A stretch of DNA of 64,000 nucleotides from Ziziphus jujuba (Eukaryota > Streptophyta > Magnoliopsida > Rosales > Rhamnaceae), in the NCBI RefSeq assembly GCF_031755915.1, contig NC_083379.1:16105501-16169500 (forward strand), written 5' to 3'. Of the stretch, positions 12,315 through 23,052 are shown piece after piece. A program made the translations under genes and the position numbers. Position 1 is the first letter of the stretch. Every line of letters begins with the position of its first letter. A model generated the notes under the pieces. That model did not search any database and was not told the DNA's origin. It saw only the letters and a list, made by a program, of their open reading frames with translations.

Positions 12315-15300
12315 ATGGCTAGTGGGGATGTGTCTGCTGCACCAGTACCTTCTTAGACTTCTATTTTTTAAGTGCCTCCTCCTACTAGTCATGCAAAAAG
12401 ACTTGAGAAGTTCGATGGGGCTAATTTTAAGAGGTGGTAGTAGAAAATGCTGTTCTACTTTACTACTCTAGGCCTTGTGAGGTTCCTAACTGAGGACGCA
12501 CCATCAAGTGATGATAAAAGTGATAAAGAGACTCTGATGGTATTGGATGCGTGAAAGAATTTCTATTATTTATGTCAGAATTATGTCCTGAATGGCCTAT
12601 TTGATACCCTGTATGGAGTGTACTGTGGCACGAATTCAGCAAAAGAGCTGTGGGAAACTTTGGACCGAAAGTACAAGATTGAGAACGTAGGGTCCGAAAA
12701 GTTTGTGGTAGGCAGATTCTTGGACTATATGATAGTAGATACCAAGCCACTGATGAGTCAGATACATGAGCTACAAGTGCTCATCCAAGAACTTCTTGCC
12801 GAAGGGATGTTCATTAATTAAGCCTTTCAAGTTGCTGCAATGATTGAGAAGCTGCCTCCTAGTTGGGGAGATTTCAAAAATTATCTTAAGTATAAGAGAA
12901 AGGAAATGGATATGGAGGCTCTTATTGGAAAGCTTCGAATAGAAGATGACAATAGGAGGTCTGATAGAAGATCCATGAAGTCCGAAGTGAAGGCTAATTT
13001 TGTGGAGCATGGTAGTAGCTCCAAGATCAAGAAGAAACTTGGAAAGAGTTCCAAGTTGGGGCATAAAGGAGGCATCTCCAAGAAGGCCAAGTTCCAAGGA
13101 AAATGTTTCAATTGTGATAAGATGGGTCACAGAGCGGCAGATTGTAGATTGCCGACAAGAAAGAGGAACATAGAGACAACAATGAGGAGCACATCACAAA
13201 AGAGGTTGATAAGATTGACCTAAGCGCTGTTGTCTCTGAGGTGAACCTAGTGGGTTCTAACCCAAGAGAGTGGTGGATAGATACAGGTACAACCCGCCAC
13301 GTGTGTGTAGATAGGAGCATGTTCACCTCCTTCGAACCAAAGGAAAATGGGGAGAAGTTGTTCATGGGTAACTCTGCCTATTCAAAAATCTAAGGGGAGG
13401 GCAAGATTGTCCTGAAGATTACTTCTGAGAATGATTTGACTCTTAATAATGTACTGTATGTTCCATATATTCGTAAGAATTTGGTGTTTGGATCGTTGCT
13501 AAGCAAACATGGTTTTCGCTTAATGTTTAAGTCAGACAAGTTTATCTTGTCTAAGTATGGGATGTTTGTGGGAAAGGCTATGTAGTCAATGGTATGTACA
13601 AATTGAATGTAATGACTATAATGCCAAAGAATATTAATAATAAAGCTAGTACGTCTTCCGTTTACTTGCTTGAGTCTTCCATTTTGTGGCATGGTAGACT
13701 AGGTCATGTTAATTATAATTCTCTGCAGAGGTTAATTAACTTGAATCATATTCCCACGTTTGATATTGATACCAAACATAAGTGTGAAACTTGTGTAAAG
13801 GCAAAATTGACGAGATTATCATATCAAACAATTGAAAGAAATAATGAACCTTTGGATTTAATACATAATGATATATGTGATTTAAAGTTTGCACCAACTA
13901 GAGGTGGTAATAAGTATTTTATCACCTTATTGATGATAGCATAAAATATTGCTATGTGTACTTGCTTAACAACAAGGATGAGGATATAGAGAAATTTATT
14001 CTCTATAAAATGGAAGTTGAAAATCAAATCACCCGAAAAATTAAAGTGCTTAGAAGTGATCGTGGTAGAGAGTATGTGACTCCATTTAGAGAGTATTGTG
14101 TTCAACATGGCATAATACATGAAGTTACTCCACCATACTCGCCGCAATCAAATGGTGTGGCTGAACGGAAAAATAGAATTTTAAAAGAAATGATGAATGC
14201 AATGCTGATAAGTTCTGGAGTATCGCAGAACTTGTGGAGGTAAGCCATTTTTTCGGCGAATGACTTTTTAAATAAGGTACCCCGAAAGGACAAAGTAAAG
14301 ACACCTTATGAATTATGGAAAAGAAGACAATCTTCCTATAATTGCTTACGAGTGTGGGGGTGTATAGCCAAAGTTGTGGTACCAACTCCAAAGAGAGTGA
14401 AGATAGGTCCTAAAACAATTCATTACATTTTCATAGGATATGTACAAAATAGTAGTGCAAATAGGTTTCTTGTGTATAAGTAAGAGATTCTTAATATACA
14501 TAAGAATACAATAATAGAATCAAGAAATGCATCATTCTTCGAACATATTTTTCCGTATAAAGTGGAATAAAGACCGAGTTCGTCGAAACGAACTTATGAT
14601 ACTATTGATGAAGATAATCATGGTAGTATTAAAGAACAAGAAATTGATGTTAAGACTGAGGTTGAGCTTAGACGTAGTAAGAGAGTAAGAATGGAAAAAT
14701 CCTACAGTCTAGATTTTCTTACATATATGCTAGAAAGTGAACCTCAAAGCTTCCAATAGGCTATAAATTCTCCTAAAGGGAATTTATGGAAAGAAACTGT
14801 GAAAAATGAGATAGATTGTGTCTTACAAAATCACACTTGGGAGTTAGTAGATCTTTCTCCAGGTTGTAAACCTTTAGGTTACAAATAGATTTTTAAAAGG
14901 AAGATGAAAGCAGATGGAACCATAGACAAATACAAGGCAAGGCTTGTAATTAAAGGATACAAGCAACGAGAAGGCCTTATTTATTTTTATACTTATTCTC
15001 CAGTCATGAGAATAAATTCCACAAGTATTGTACTAGCGATCCCTGCTTTGCGGGATCTAGAAGTACATCAAATGGATGTGAAAATAGCCTTTCTTAATGG
15101 AGATCTAAATGAAGAGATCTACATGGAGCAACTCGAGGGTTTCTATGCTCCAGGACAAGAAAAAAAAGTCTGTAGATTGGTGAAGTCCTTGTATGGACTT
15201 AAACAAGCTCCGAAGCAATGGCATCAAAAATTTAATAATGCCATGCTAAATGATGGATTTAAGATAAATGAGTGTGACAAATGTATCTATGTAAATGATA

Positions 15301-16270
15301 CAGAGAATGGATATGTCATTCTTTGTTTGTATGTAGATGACATACTCATAGTAAGTAGTGACGATAATATGATCCGGATATGGGGCTTGCTGATATGATT
15401 TTAGGAATGAAAATCATTAGGACTTCGAATGGAATCATTTTTAGTCAAATGCATTATGTAGATAAAATATTGGCTAATTTTAGTAAAGATGATACTAATA
15501 TAGCCAGAACACTTATAGATGTGAGTTTACACTTATCCAAGAATAAAAGAGAGAGTGTATCTCAAGTGGAATATGCGAGGGTGATTGGAAGTCTACTGTA
15601 CCTAATGAATTGTATAAGACCAGACTTAGCCTACGCTATAAGTAGACTAAGTAGATACACGAGTAATCCAAATGATGATCATTGGAAAAGAATCATTCGA
15701 GTGTTGAGATACTTATGATATACTCGTGAATATGAACTGCACTATACAAAATATCCAGCTGTATTAGAAGGATACAGTGATACTAACTAGATATCGGATA
15801 TCAAGGATTCAAAATCCACTAGCGGCTATGTATTTACCTAAGCGGATGGAGCCGTAACTTGGAAGTCCTCAAAACAAACTATGATAGCACGATCCACAAT
15901 GGAATCTGAGTTCATTGTATTAGATATATATGGTGAAGAGGCAGAATGGCTATGCCAATTTTTGGAGGACATTCTGAGATGGCCTGAACCTGTACCAGCA
16001 ATAAGTATACATTGTGATAGTCAGTCTGCGATTAGTAGGGCACAAAATGTATAATGGAAAGTCTAGACACATTCATCGTAGACACAATTCCATTGGACAA
16101 TTAATCTCAACTGGAATTATCTCGATAGACTATATAAAGTAAAAAGATAACGTTGCGGATCCGCTAACCAAAGGGTCAAATAAAGAATTAGTTGAGAAAT
16201 CATCAAGGGGAATGGGATTAAAGCCCGTGAATAAAGTCAATACAATGGAAACCCAATCTAGTTGACTGGA
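12315..16270 (+). pseudogene. Copia gag-pol remnant (gag, PR, IN, RT, RNase H)
   Basis: Domains follow Ty1/copia order. Gag starts at 12315 (MASGDVS..) with stops in the first 40 codons and a zinc knuckle CFNCDKMGHRAADC at about 13100. Protease has WWIDTGTT (about 13270). The integrase zinc region has WHGRLGHV (about 13690); the integrase core has DRGREY (about 14060) and PYSPQSNGVAERKN (about 14130). Reverse transcriptase has QMDVKIAFLNGDL (about 15070) and the YVDD catalytic motif (about 15330). RNase H has DSKSTSGYVFT (about 15810) and a STMESEF stretch (about 15895). Many stop codons and frameshifts make it non-functional. The coding tail ends near 16265 and no 3' LTR follows, so the element is 3'-truncated, probably where the neighbouring gypsy DNA begins. 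Confidence 0.9.
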
Positions 16271-16386
16271 GATCTCAAGATCTAGGTTCAATGGGACAAC
16301 GCAATTATAAAGACTGGTATGGATTACTATGGGGGTTAATCCTCTGCCCATTCCTATGGTGAAACAATGATAGAAAGAGGTTAAGC

Positions 16387-19335
16387 TTAAAATATGCTTT
16401 TAATGATTCCTATAAGTGTGTGTTTAGTAATCTTTGCATAGTAATTACATTGGAACAAGGAATCACCTATGTGAGAAAAGAGTGGCCGCTTCAAAGGATT
16501 TTCATTAATCCGATCCAAAACTTGAAAAGGTCCATCTCCACGCGGCATAAGCTTCGACTTTCTTTGTACGAGAAATCTCTCCTTTCTTAACTGCAACCAA
16601 ACACAATCCCCTGGGTCAAACACTATCACAATAAATATTTCTAAAATCACACTTTTTAATATTAGCAAATAATCTCTTCCAATTTTTCAAATTTTCACTA
16701 AGTAAAGCTCTCAACAATGCAGATAAAGTTCAATACAACAAAAACATTTTTAAATAAGCATCTTTATAAATTATAACTAGCAATGATTTCTTATTAAAAA
16801 TTGCTTTATTAACATCACCAAAACTCACATAAAAATTTTTACTTTTTCCTTTCTTTTCTTTCTTTTTCTTTCTTTCTCTCAGTTTGCCCTCCACTCACAG
16901 CTTTTTCAACCTCCCTCTCACTCTCGGGTTTCTCTTTCTCTCTCACTCTACTCTCAGCCTTCTCTTGGTTTTTCCACTCAATTTGAGTCTTAGAATGCTT
17001 ACCTTGAACAGCAAACTCGGACTTACCCTTTTGGATGGATGGTGAAGTCGTAGGTGCCATACTGGCTATCTCCTTGAGCTTTTTGGCCTCTCTCCTTTGT
17101 TATATTTGTAGTTAATCTCTATACACCTACTTGGGAGTTAATGGCTCCAGCTTAACTTTTTTACCTTTAAATCTAAAAACGATACAATTCTCTCGACCAT
17201 AATGAGTAGCATCTTTATCAAATTATTATGGCCTACCTAATAGAATATGCCCGGCATATATAAATACAACATCACACAAGACAATATCCATATATTTATC
17301 TACGCTAAATTTTATTTTGCCTTTTTTATTCATTTTCATCTCACTACAATCATTAAGCCATTTTAATCTATAAGATTCAGGATGTTTAATTTTTTCTAAG
17401 CCTAATTTATCAACCACAATGTTACTAATTACATTTGTATAACTTCCACTATCAATTATACAAATCTTACCTTGGATTTCACATCGAGTGTGGAAGATGT
17501 TTTCCCTTTAAACTTGAACCTCATCCTTGTATACAGCCAGCACTCTCCTAGAAACTAAGTTTAATTTGGCATTGGATGCATGCAGGGTCTCGGCTTCATC
17601 TTCAATTTCTTCCTCCTTAATTTCGGTTTCAGCATCACTTTCTTCACTTGCGGATTCTAAGTCTCCATTGCCTTGCAGCACTATGATCCTCCTGTTTGAG
17701 CATTAGTTGGCAAAATGTCATTTTCCTTAGCACTTAAAACACACAATACCATGAGATCTAGAAAGTTTAGGATCAGATTTGCCTTCATTTATATGTGCTT
17801 GGACAGATTCGGTTCTAGCATCTCTTTTTGGCCGATTCAAACTTTCTTCTCCAACTTTTGGTTTTGGCTTGTTTTCATAGGTAGGATTATTTCTCCAGCC
17901 ACTTGTATTTGACCTTCCGCTATTGAAAGCAGCCCCAAACCATGAGCTTACACCTATCCTCTTGAATTGATGCTCAAGTTTAATAGCCACATGCAACATT
18001 TCCTCGAATTCCACATATTGTTGCAATTCTAGTTTATTGGCTATCTCTCGATTCAACCCACTAAGAAACGTTGCCATGGTTGCTTTTTTATCTTCATTCA
18101 TGATAAACCTCATCATAAGCATCTCCATCTCCTTATAATAATCCTCCATGGACCTATTTCCTTGAGATAAAGATTGATCTCTTTTATACGGCAACCTATG
18201 ATAATGTGATGGTACGAATCACTTCCTCATGGCTCCTTTCATTTGTTGCCATGTAGTGATCAATTCATCACCTACTCTCCTTCGGGTGTTTTGCTCATTA
18301 GTCCACCATTGGAGTGCATAATGGTCAAATTCCATTGCTGCCAATTTCACCTCTTTAGCTTCCGAATAGTTGTGGCAATTGAAGATCATCTCCATATGCT
18401 TCTCCCATTCCAGGTAAACCTCCGGGTCATTTTTCTCCATGAAAGGTGGTATGTTAACCTTGATGTTGCCAAGATCATCATCTGCCTCCTCTCTCCTATG
18501 CCTCCCATGGCCTAGCCTTTCTTGGATAACGTATGTTTCATCCACTCCTTCGTCGAAGTCATCTCCAAAAGTTCCCTCTTCGAACTCCTCTCTAGGTCTT
18601 CCATGGCGTCCTCGACCTCGACCTCAACCTCCATGGAACTCTTGCCTCAAATTTGGTCCAGCATGAGATGTTTGTAATATGTCCATCCTTTGATTTATGT
18701 GGTCAAATTGAGTATTCATCCATTTTAGTGTCTCCAAAACAACCCTCATATTCGTTTGGTCACCACTCCCCGTAGCTCGGAAATCACCATGGAATCCAAC
18801 GGATTCTTCTTCATTAATTCTTAGTGGTGGATCTCCCCTTCTCAACCTTGAATTTGCCATGCTAGTATAAATAATGCAAAATAAATTAAATTCTCACCAA
18901 AAATCACTCCCTTATGTGTTTCACTGATCTTAACACTCATATTTGCACACTAGTTTTAGCTTTTGACCCTCTTTTAAGCTCACACACTCTTGTCTTTTTC
19001 CTCTTAATGAATTATCTCAAAATTTTAATTAAAACACCTATAAAACAGCAATTAGATCATAAGTATGTTTTAATTAAACTTATCAACAAAACAGTAGCAA
19101 AAAGCTAGTAATACCAAATGAATTTAAAATACCTAAACTTCAGCTTTTCTAGGTAAAAATAATGCAAATTACAAGAAAATTTTTGGAATCAATAAGAACT
19201 GGACTAGATGGTAAGAAATTAAGAATCCAAGAATAAAATTTTAGAGAAAGAAATTCAAACTCAAACAAGAATCAATTGAAACAAAATATATATATAGAAT
19301 AGTTGTTGATTGTTGTTCTTGTAAAATTTCTTATT
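16387..19335 (-). mobile_element. Ty3/gypsy element with internal deletion (gag, PR, integrase tail)
   Basis: Read on the minus strand. A leader occupies about 19335-18861, and gag starts at 18860 (MANSRLRRGDPPL). Gag core motifs are IPPFMEKNDPEVYLEWEK (about 18440), WWTNEQNTRR (about 18290) and MEDYYKEMEMLMMRF (about 18140), ending at CFKC, the first half of a zinc knuckle, near 17730. Aspartic protease follows with CIIDSGSYTNVIS (about 17440) and ILLGRP (about 17230). A lysine-rich linker sits at 17060-16840. A junction near 16.75 kb then jumps to integrase: [12 protein letters not shown] and a GPF module, [19 protein letters not shown] (about 16540). Reverse transcriptase, RNase H and most of integrase are deleted. 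Two in-frame stops in gag are TGA where arginine is expected. Confidence 0.85.
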
Positions 19336-19385
19336 CATCCAAACCCGCACAACTGATAACCAGCTAGGGTGCCGACCCCATACAG

Positions 19386-19625
19386 ATGAAGAATGGGCCC
19401 ATCACTAGGGCTCAAGCTAAGAGGTTTAAGGACAACCTTACTGCCTTTATCCAGGGAGTAATTCATTATCAAGAGAGCTTGTCCATACCCAAAGATCTAG
19501 GACCTGTTTTGAGCATACAGGTGATGGGAGCCGATACGGACTCAAGTAGCGGTTTTGGTGCATTTATGGAGTCCGGGCAGAATGAAATGGTTCCAATACT
19601 TCATAGATTCAATATACATGTCTAA
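19386..19625 (+). pseudogene. Gypsy pol C-terminal tail
   Basis: The open frame MKNGPITRAQAKRFKDNL.. ends with TAA at 19623-19625. GPITR-A-AK is the typical last segment of pol in a group of plant Ty3/gypsy elements, found after the integrase. It is followed about 50 bases later by a purine-rich tract (about 19664-19674) and the LTR. The rest of pol is absent: upstream, at about 19335, the sequence passes into the inverted leader of the minus-strand gypsy copy. The frame has no start codon of its own that should be trusted. Confidence 0.7.
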
Positions 19626-19675
19626 GAGGTCATAGAATCAAATCAAGGCAGCTTCAAAGGCAACCAAAAAGGGGC

Positions 19676-20410
19676 TGTGTGCATGGCATGAAAATTTAGT
19701 CGGTTTTACTATTTTTCTTATTGGCTTTACTATATTTTGCTGAGTTGACTTTTTCTCTTTCCTCCAAGCAAGGAAAACGTGTGGAACATCATGATCAGCC
19801 TGTTTGGCATCCTACAAAGTATATGGAAGCTGATTTAGAGCTTAATAAAAAAGATAGTATTTTAATTTCCTAATTTGATTTCTACTTTTTGTTTTAGGAA
19901 ATTACCTTTATTTTTTATTTTTATTTATTTATTTGCTGGACAAATAAGTTTAGAAAATTTATTATTTTATTATTTTCATTGTAAATTAATTAATTTCTAA
20001 TTTAAAATAAAGAAATTAATTAATCAAAATTAGATTACGAAATGAGAGAGACAATTCAGGCACTTTAGGAAACAACATGGCATGGCTGGTTTTTGCTTTA
20101 GTTTTTAAGGTCTTATTTTGTTTTCTCCTAGCCTATTTAAGGGCTTATTTTTTAGGAAGAACACACCATTAATAATATTCAAAATTTATTTTGTGAGATT
20201 GAATTTCTCTTTGTTCTTTTAAACACTAAAACACCATTAGTGAATGAGTGTTTTAGTTTTGATTTATCAATAGAATATCCATCACCTATTGTGGTGTCTT
20301 CATTGTATACCAAGGTTTCTAATCAAAAGTTACTTAGGGATCAAGGTGACCATTAGAACTTGAATATAATTAGATCCGGACTAGGAGCAAGTCGTCCTAG
20401 GTTTGTATCA
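19676..20410 (+). mobile_element. Gypsy LTR (735 bp)
   Basis: Starts TGTGTGCATGG right after a purine-rich tract (AAAAAGGGGC) and ends TTTGTATCA. Two bases later comes TGGTATCAGAGTC, the primer-binding site complementary to initiator tRNA-Met. A TATA-like TATTTAAG lies near 20127. Thus the single LTR has a pol tail on its left and a 5' leader on its right, as if shared by two tandem copies or left by recombination. Confidence 0.7.
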
Positions 20411-21290
20411 TTTGGTATCAGAGTCAAATTTTGTTCAGGTTTGATCTACCTTATTTGCTTTATTTTTTTTTTTGTTAATTTGCAAATTTAGCATTAGGTT
20501 AAGGTTCCTTCTATCATCATACACGTTCTGCATATTAAAAAAAAAAAATCATTCCTAGTTAAATTAGGTTTTTCTAGTTTTGTCGTATTTTTTGTTTCCT
20601 AGTTTGTTGGCTTTTCTTCATTATTGTTCTTGGTAATTTAGTTTATTGTTGATTTTTCATTGATGTTTTGATCTTAAATATTTGCATTCATATATTCAAA
20701 AAAAAAAATAAGTGTGTTTGTGGCAACATATATAGATTTACAAAAAAAAAAAAATTACAAATTTGTATTTTGTTGTTGGAGGTCACGGGTTTGGTGGATT
20801 TTTGGAGTGGAATTGCTATTTTTGGTGTTGATCTTTGCTACTAGAGTTGTTTTACATTCTGTGAGTGAAAAAAAAAAAAAAAAGAAGAAGAAGAAAAGCC
20901 GAACATATTTAAAAAATAAATAAAATTTGCAGTTTGTTGAATTTGGAGTTTGTTTTGTTTGCTGGAAATTGTTGGAGCTACTGAATTGTTGCGTATTTAT
21001 TCATTATTTGGAGTTACTGGAACTTTATTTTCTGCTGGATATTTAAATTTTGGTTGCTAAAAATATTGGATTAAAATTAGTTAAAGGATTTGATACAAAA
21101 AAAAAAAAAAACTTGAATTACAAAGAACAACAACCAACACTATTCTTTAATTTTGTTCGAATTGATTCTTGTTCGAGTTTGAAATTCTTTTTCTAAATTT
21201 TTATTCTTGAATCTTTAATTTCTTACCATCTAGTCCAGTTCTTATTAATTCCAAAAGTTTTCTTGTAATTTGCCTTAAAATAATTTGTGC
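20411..21290 (+). mobile_element. Gypsy 5' leader, truncated
   Basis: Begins with the tRNA-Met primer-binding site (about 20413-20425). It continues as a T- and A-rich leader with poly-A runs at about 20868-20882 and 21100-21114. Bases 21115-21290 are the inverted complement of 19335-19150, the leader of the minus-strand copy, so the two share a family. Leader similarity ends at about 21290 and gag is not reached. The small open frame around 20714-20923 is low-complexity. Confidence 0.65.
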
Positions 21291-21309
21291 AACTATAAAA
21301 CTACATAAA

Positions 21310-22369
21310 TTGGTTACCAGGCGATGTAATTATACTGCGACTCCTTAGAACCTGATACCTACAATTGGGATTTTTCACTCAAAGGCCAATTTTATGAAAT
21401 TGAACCTTCCAATGGATCCTATTCATATCTAATTAAACTAATCCAACTTCAATTTGTCCAATTTGACCAAATTTTGACCAAACATAGTCTAAATTTACTT
21501 AATACTTAACAAATTGACCTAAAATGGAAAAATTATTAAACGATGTCCAAAATTTATAAATTGTATATCAATATAAAGCTTGTAGAATGAGTAAGAATCT
21601 AAGCTTATCTTGGTCCAAAAGTGTTACCGATGGGCGAAAAAGTCATTGCAAAATTGGTCAAATTTTCAATTGATAGATCTCCTAAACCATGAGGAATTTT
21701 GACAAACGGAGCATGTGAATGGATTCAGAAAGTCCAAAAATAAGGGACAGATGTATGGGTCAGCCTGGAATGGTTGGAAAATGACCAACCAATCGATAAT
21801 GCTACATGGCCACAGCCGACTTCAAACGGTCGATCCCGGTGCATGTTCCGGCAGTTTGGCTGAAAATTTGGCTAGCTCAGTCGATCAAAGGTGGGTTTTC
21901 CGATGGTCAGGTGCTTGTAGGTCAATACAGCTAGAAAAACGGTCAAATGGCAATGACCCAATTTGTGAAAGAAATGGGTTGCAGGTCGGTCCACGGATCA
22001 CATAGGTCTGCAAAGATTTTTAGGACTTTTTGGGTATTTTTACAATTGTTTTAATGAAGACACGGTTTTCCATATATATATATATACATATAGGCTATGA
22101 GTCACTAATAGATAAAAATTCGGGATTGATTTGGACAATATATAATACTGATATTGAAAAGTTCTCAAAACCATAACTTTTCAACTGTAACTCGAAATTT
22201 GGCTTATCGCCAAGCTATGAGCTCGAATTGATGTGCTCTATGCAACGACAACTGGTCAAACTAACATATTTACTATATAAAAAGTCAAATTGGAGACCCA
22301 CCAATGGTTCAATTGGTCAAACATGATCAAAATTTCAAAATTTTGGATATTTTTCGGGACGGATGTTAC
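21310..22369 (-). mobile_element. LTR-like fragment ending in TGTTACA
   Basis: On the minus strand it starts TGTAACATCCGTCCCG (+ strand end at 22369) and runs to about 21310. The start resembles that of the 3-kb solo LTR (TGTAACACCCCGTCCC). A related sequence in the same orientation occupies about 27540-28745, sharing among others CAATTGGG/TTCAAAATTGGG..TTTTTCA and GAACCTTCCA segments. No coding sequence. Confidence 0.5.
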
Positions 22370-23047
22370 ATAAGCAATATTTAATTATGATTGAGGGTAT
22401 TTTAATTTAAATAAAAAAAGAATGGACACAATTTTTGAAATTAAAAAAACCTTTAAAAATTTGTTTTTATTTCTAAAAATAACAATGATATTACCATGAC
22501 ATCATGCCAAAATCAAAACTATCAATTTTAACCTTACTAGTAGAAATTGAACCAATTTGCAACGATTTTTAAAATATCAAGGCTTACTTCACTAAAATCA
22601 AAATTGCATAACCAAAATCACATAATACTGAAACTTTAAGATACCAAAGTGCAATTTACCTAAAAAAAATCTATAAAAAAATTTGAACAACGAGGGTAGA
22701 ACTTAATTCTATATACAACATGGTATGTGGTTGATTTATTTGAACAAAAATTATTTCTACTTACAACATGGTACATGGTTGATTTATTTGAACAAAAAAA
22801 AAAAATCTATCATTAAATATATTACCCAAAAAAACATAAACATTTTTAATTTCCTATATAAGATGTCCTTAGTGGAAAAGCCAATATTAAAACAATAATC
22901 ATTATGGTACCAAGAAGTCAACTAATATGTTTATGAAATCAGATTTTATTATATTACTGAGTTCAAATTTGACTATTTTTGAATTTTAAATTCTAGCACT
23001 TGACATGATTCAATTTCTAATAAAGGAAGATTTGATATTACAATAGG
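22370..23047. repeat. Copy 1 of a duplicated flank
   Basis: Non-coding. Bases about 22690-22975 match about 28800-29060 (ACAACATGGTATGTG, GTGGAAAAGCCAAT and CCAAGAAGTCAAC segments) in the same orientation. About 22965-23047 matches 30560-30660. The match to copy 2 is itself interrupted at 29100-30415 by the hAT element, so the duplication predates that insertion. Confidence 0.65.
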
Positions 23048-23052
23048 ATCGC

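Noticed and set aside
20714..20923. Open frame with a poly-lysine tail
   Set aside because: Sits in a gypsy leader across poly-A runs; no homology and no promoter.
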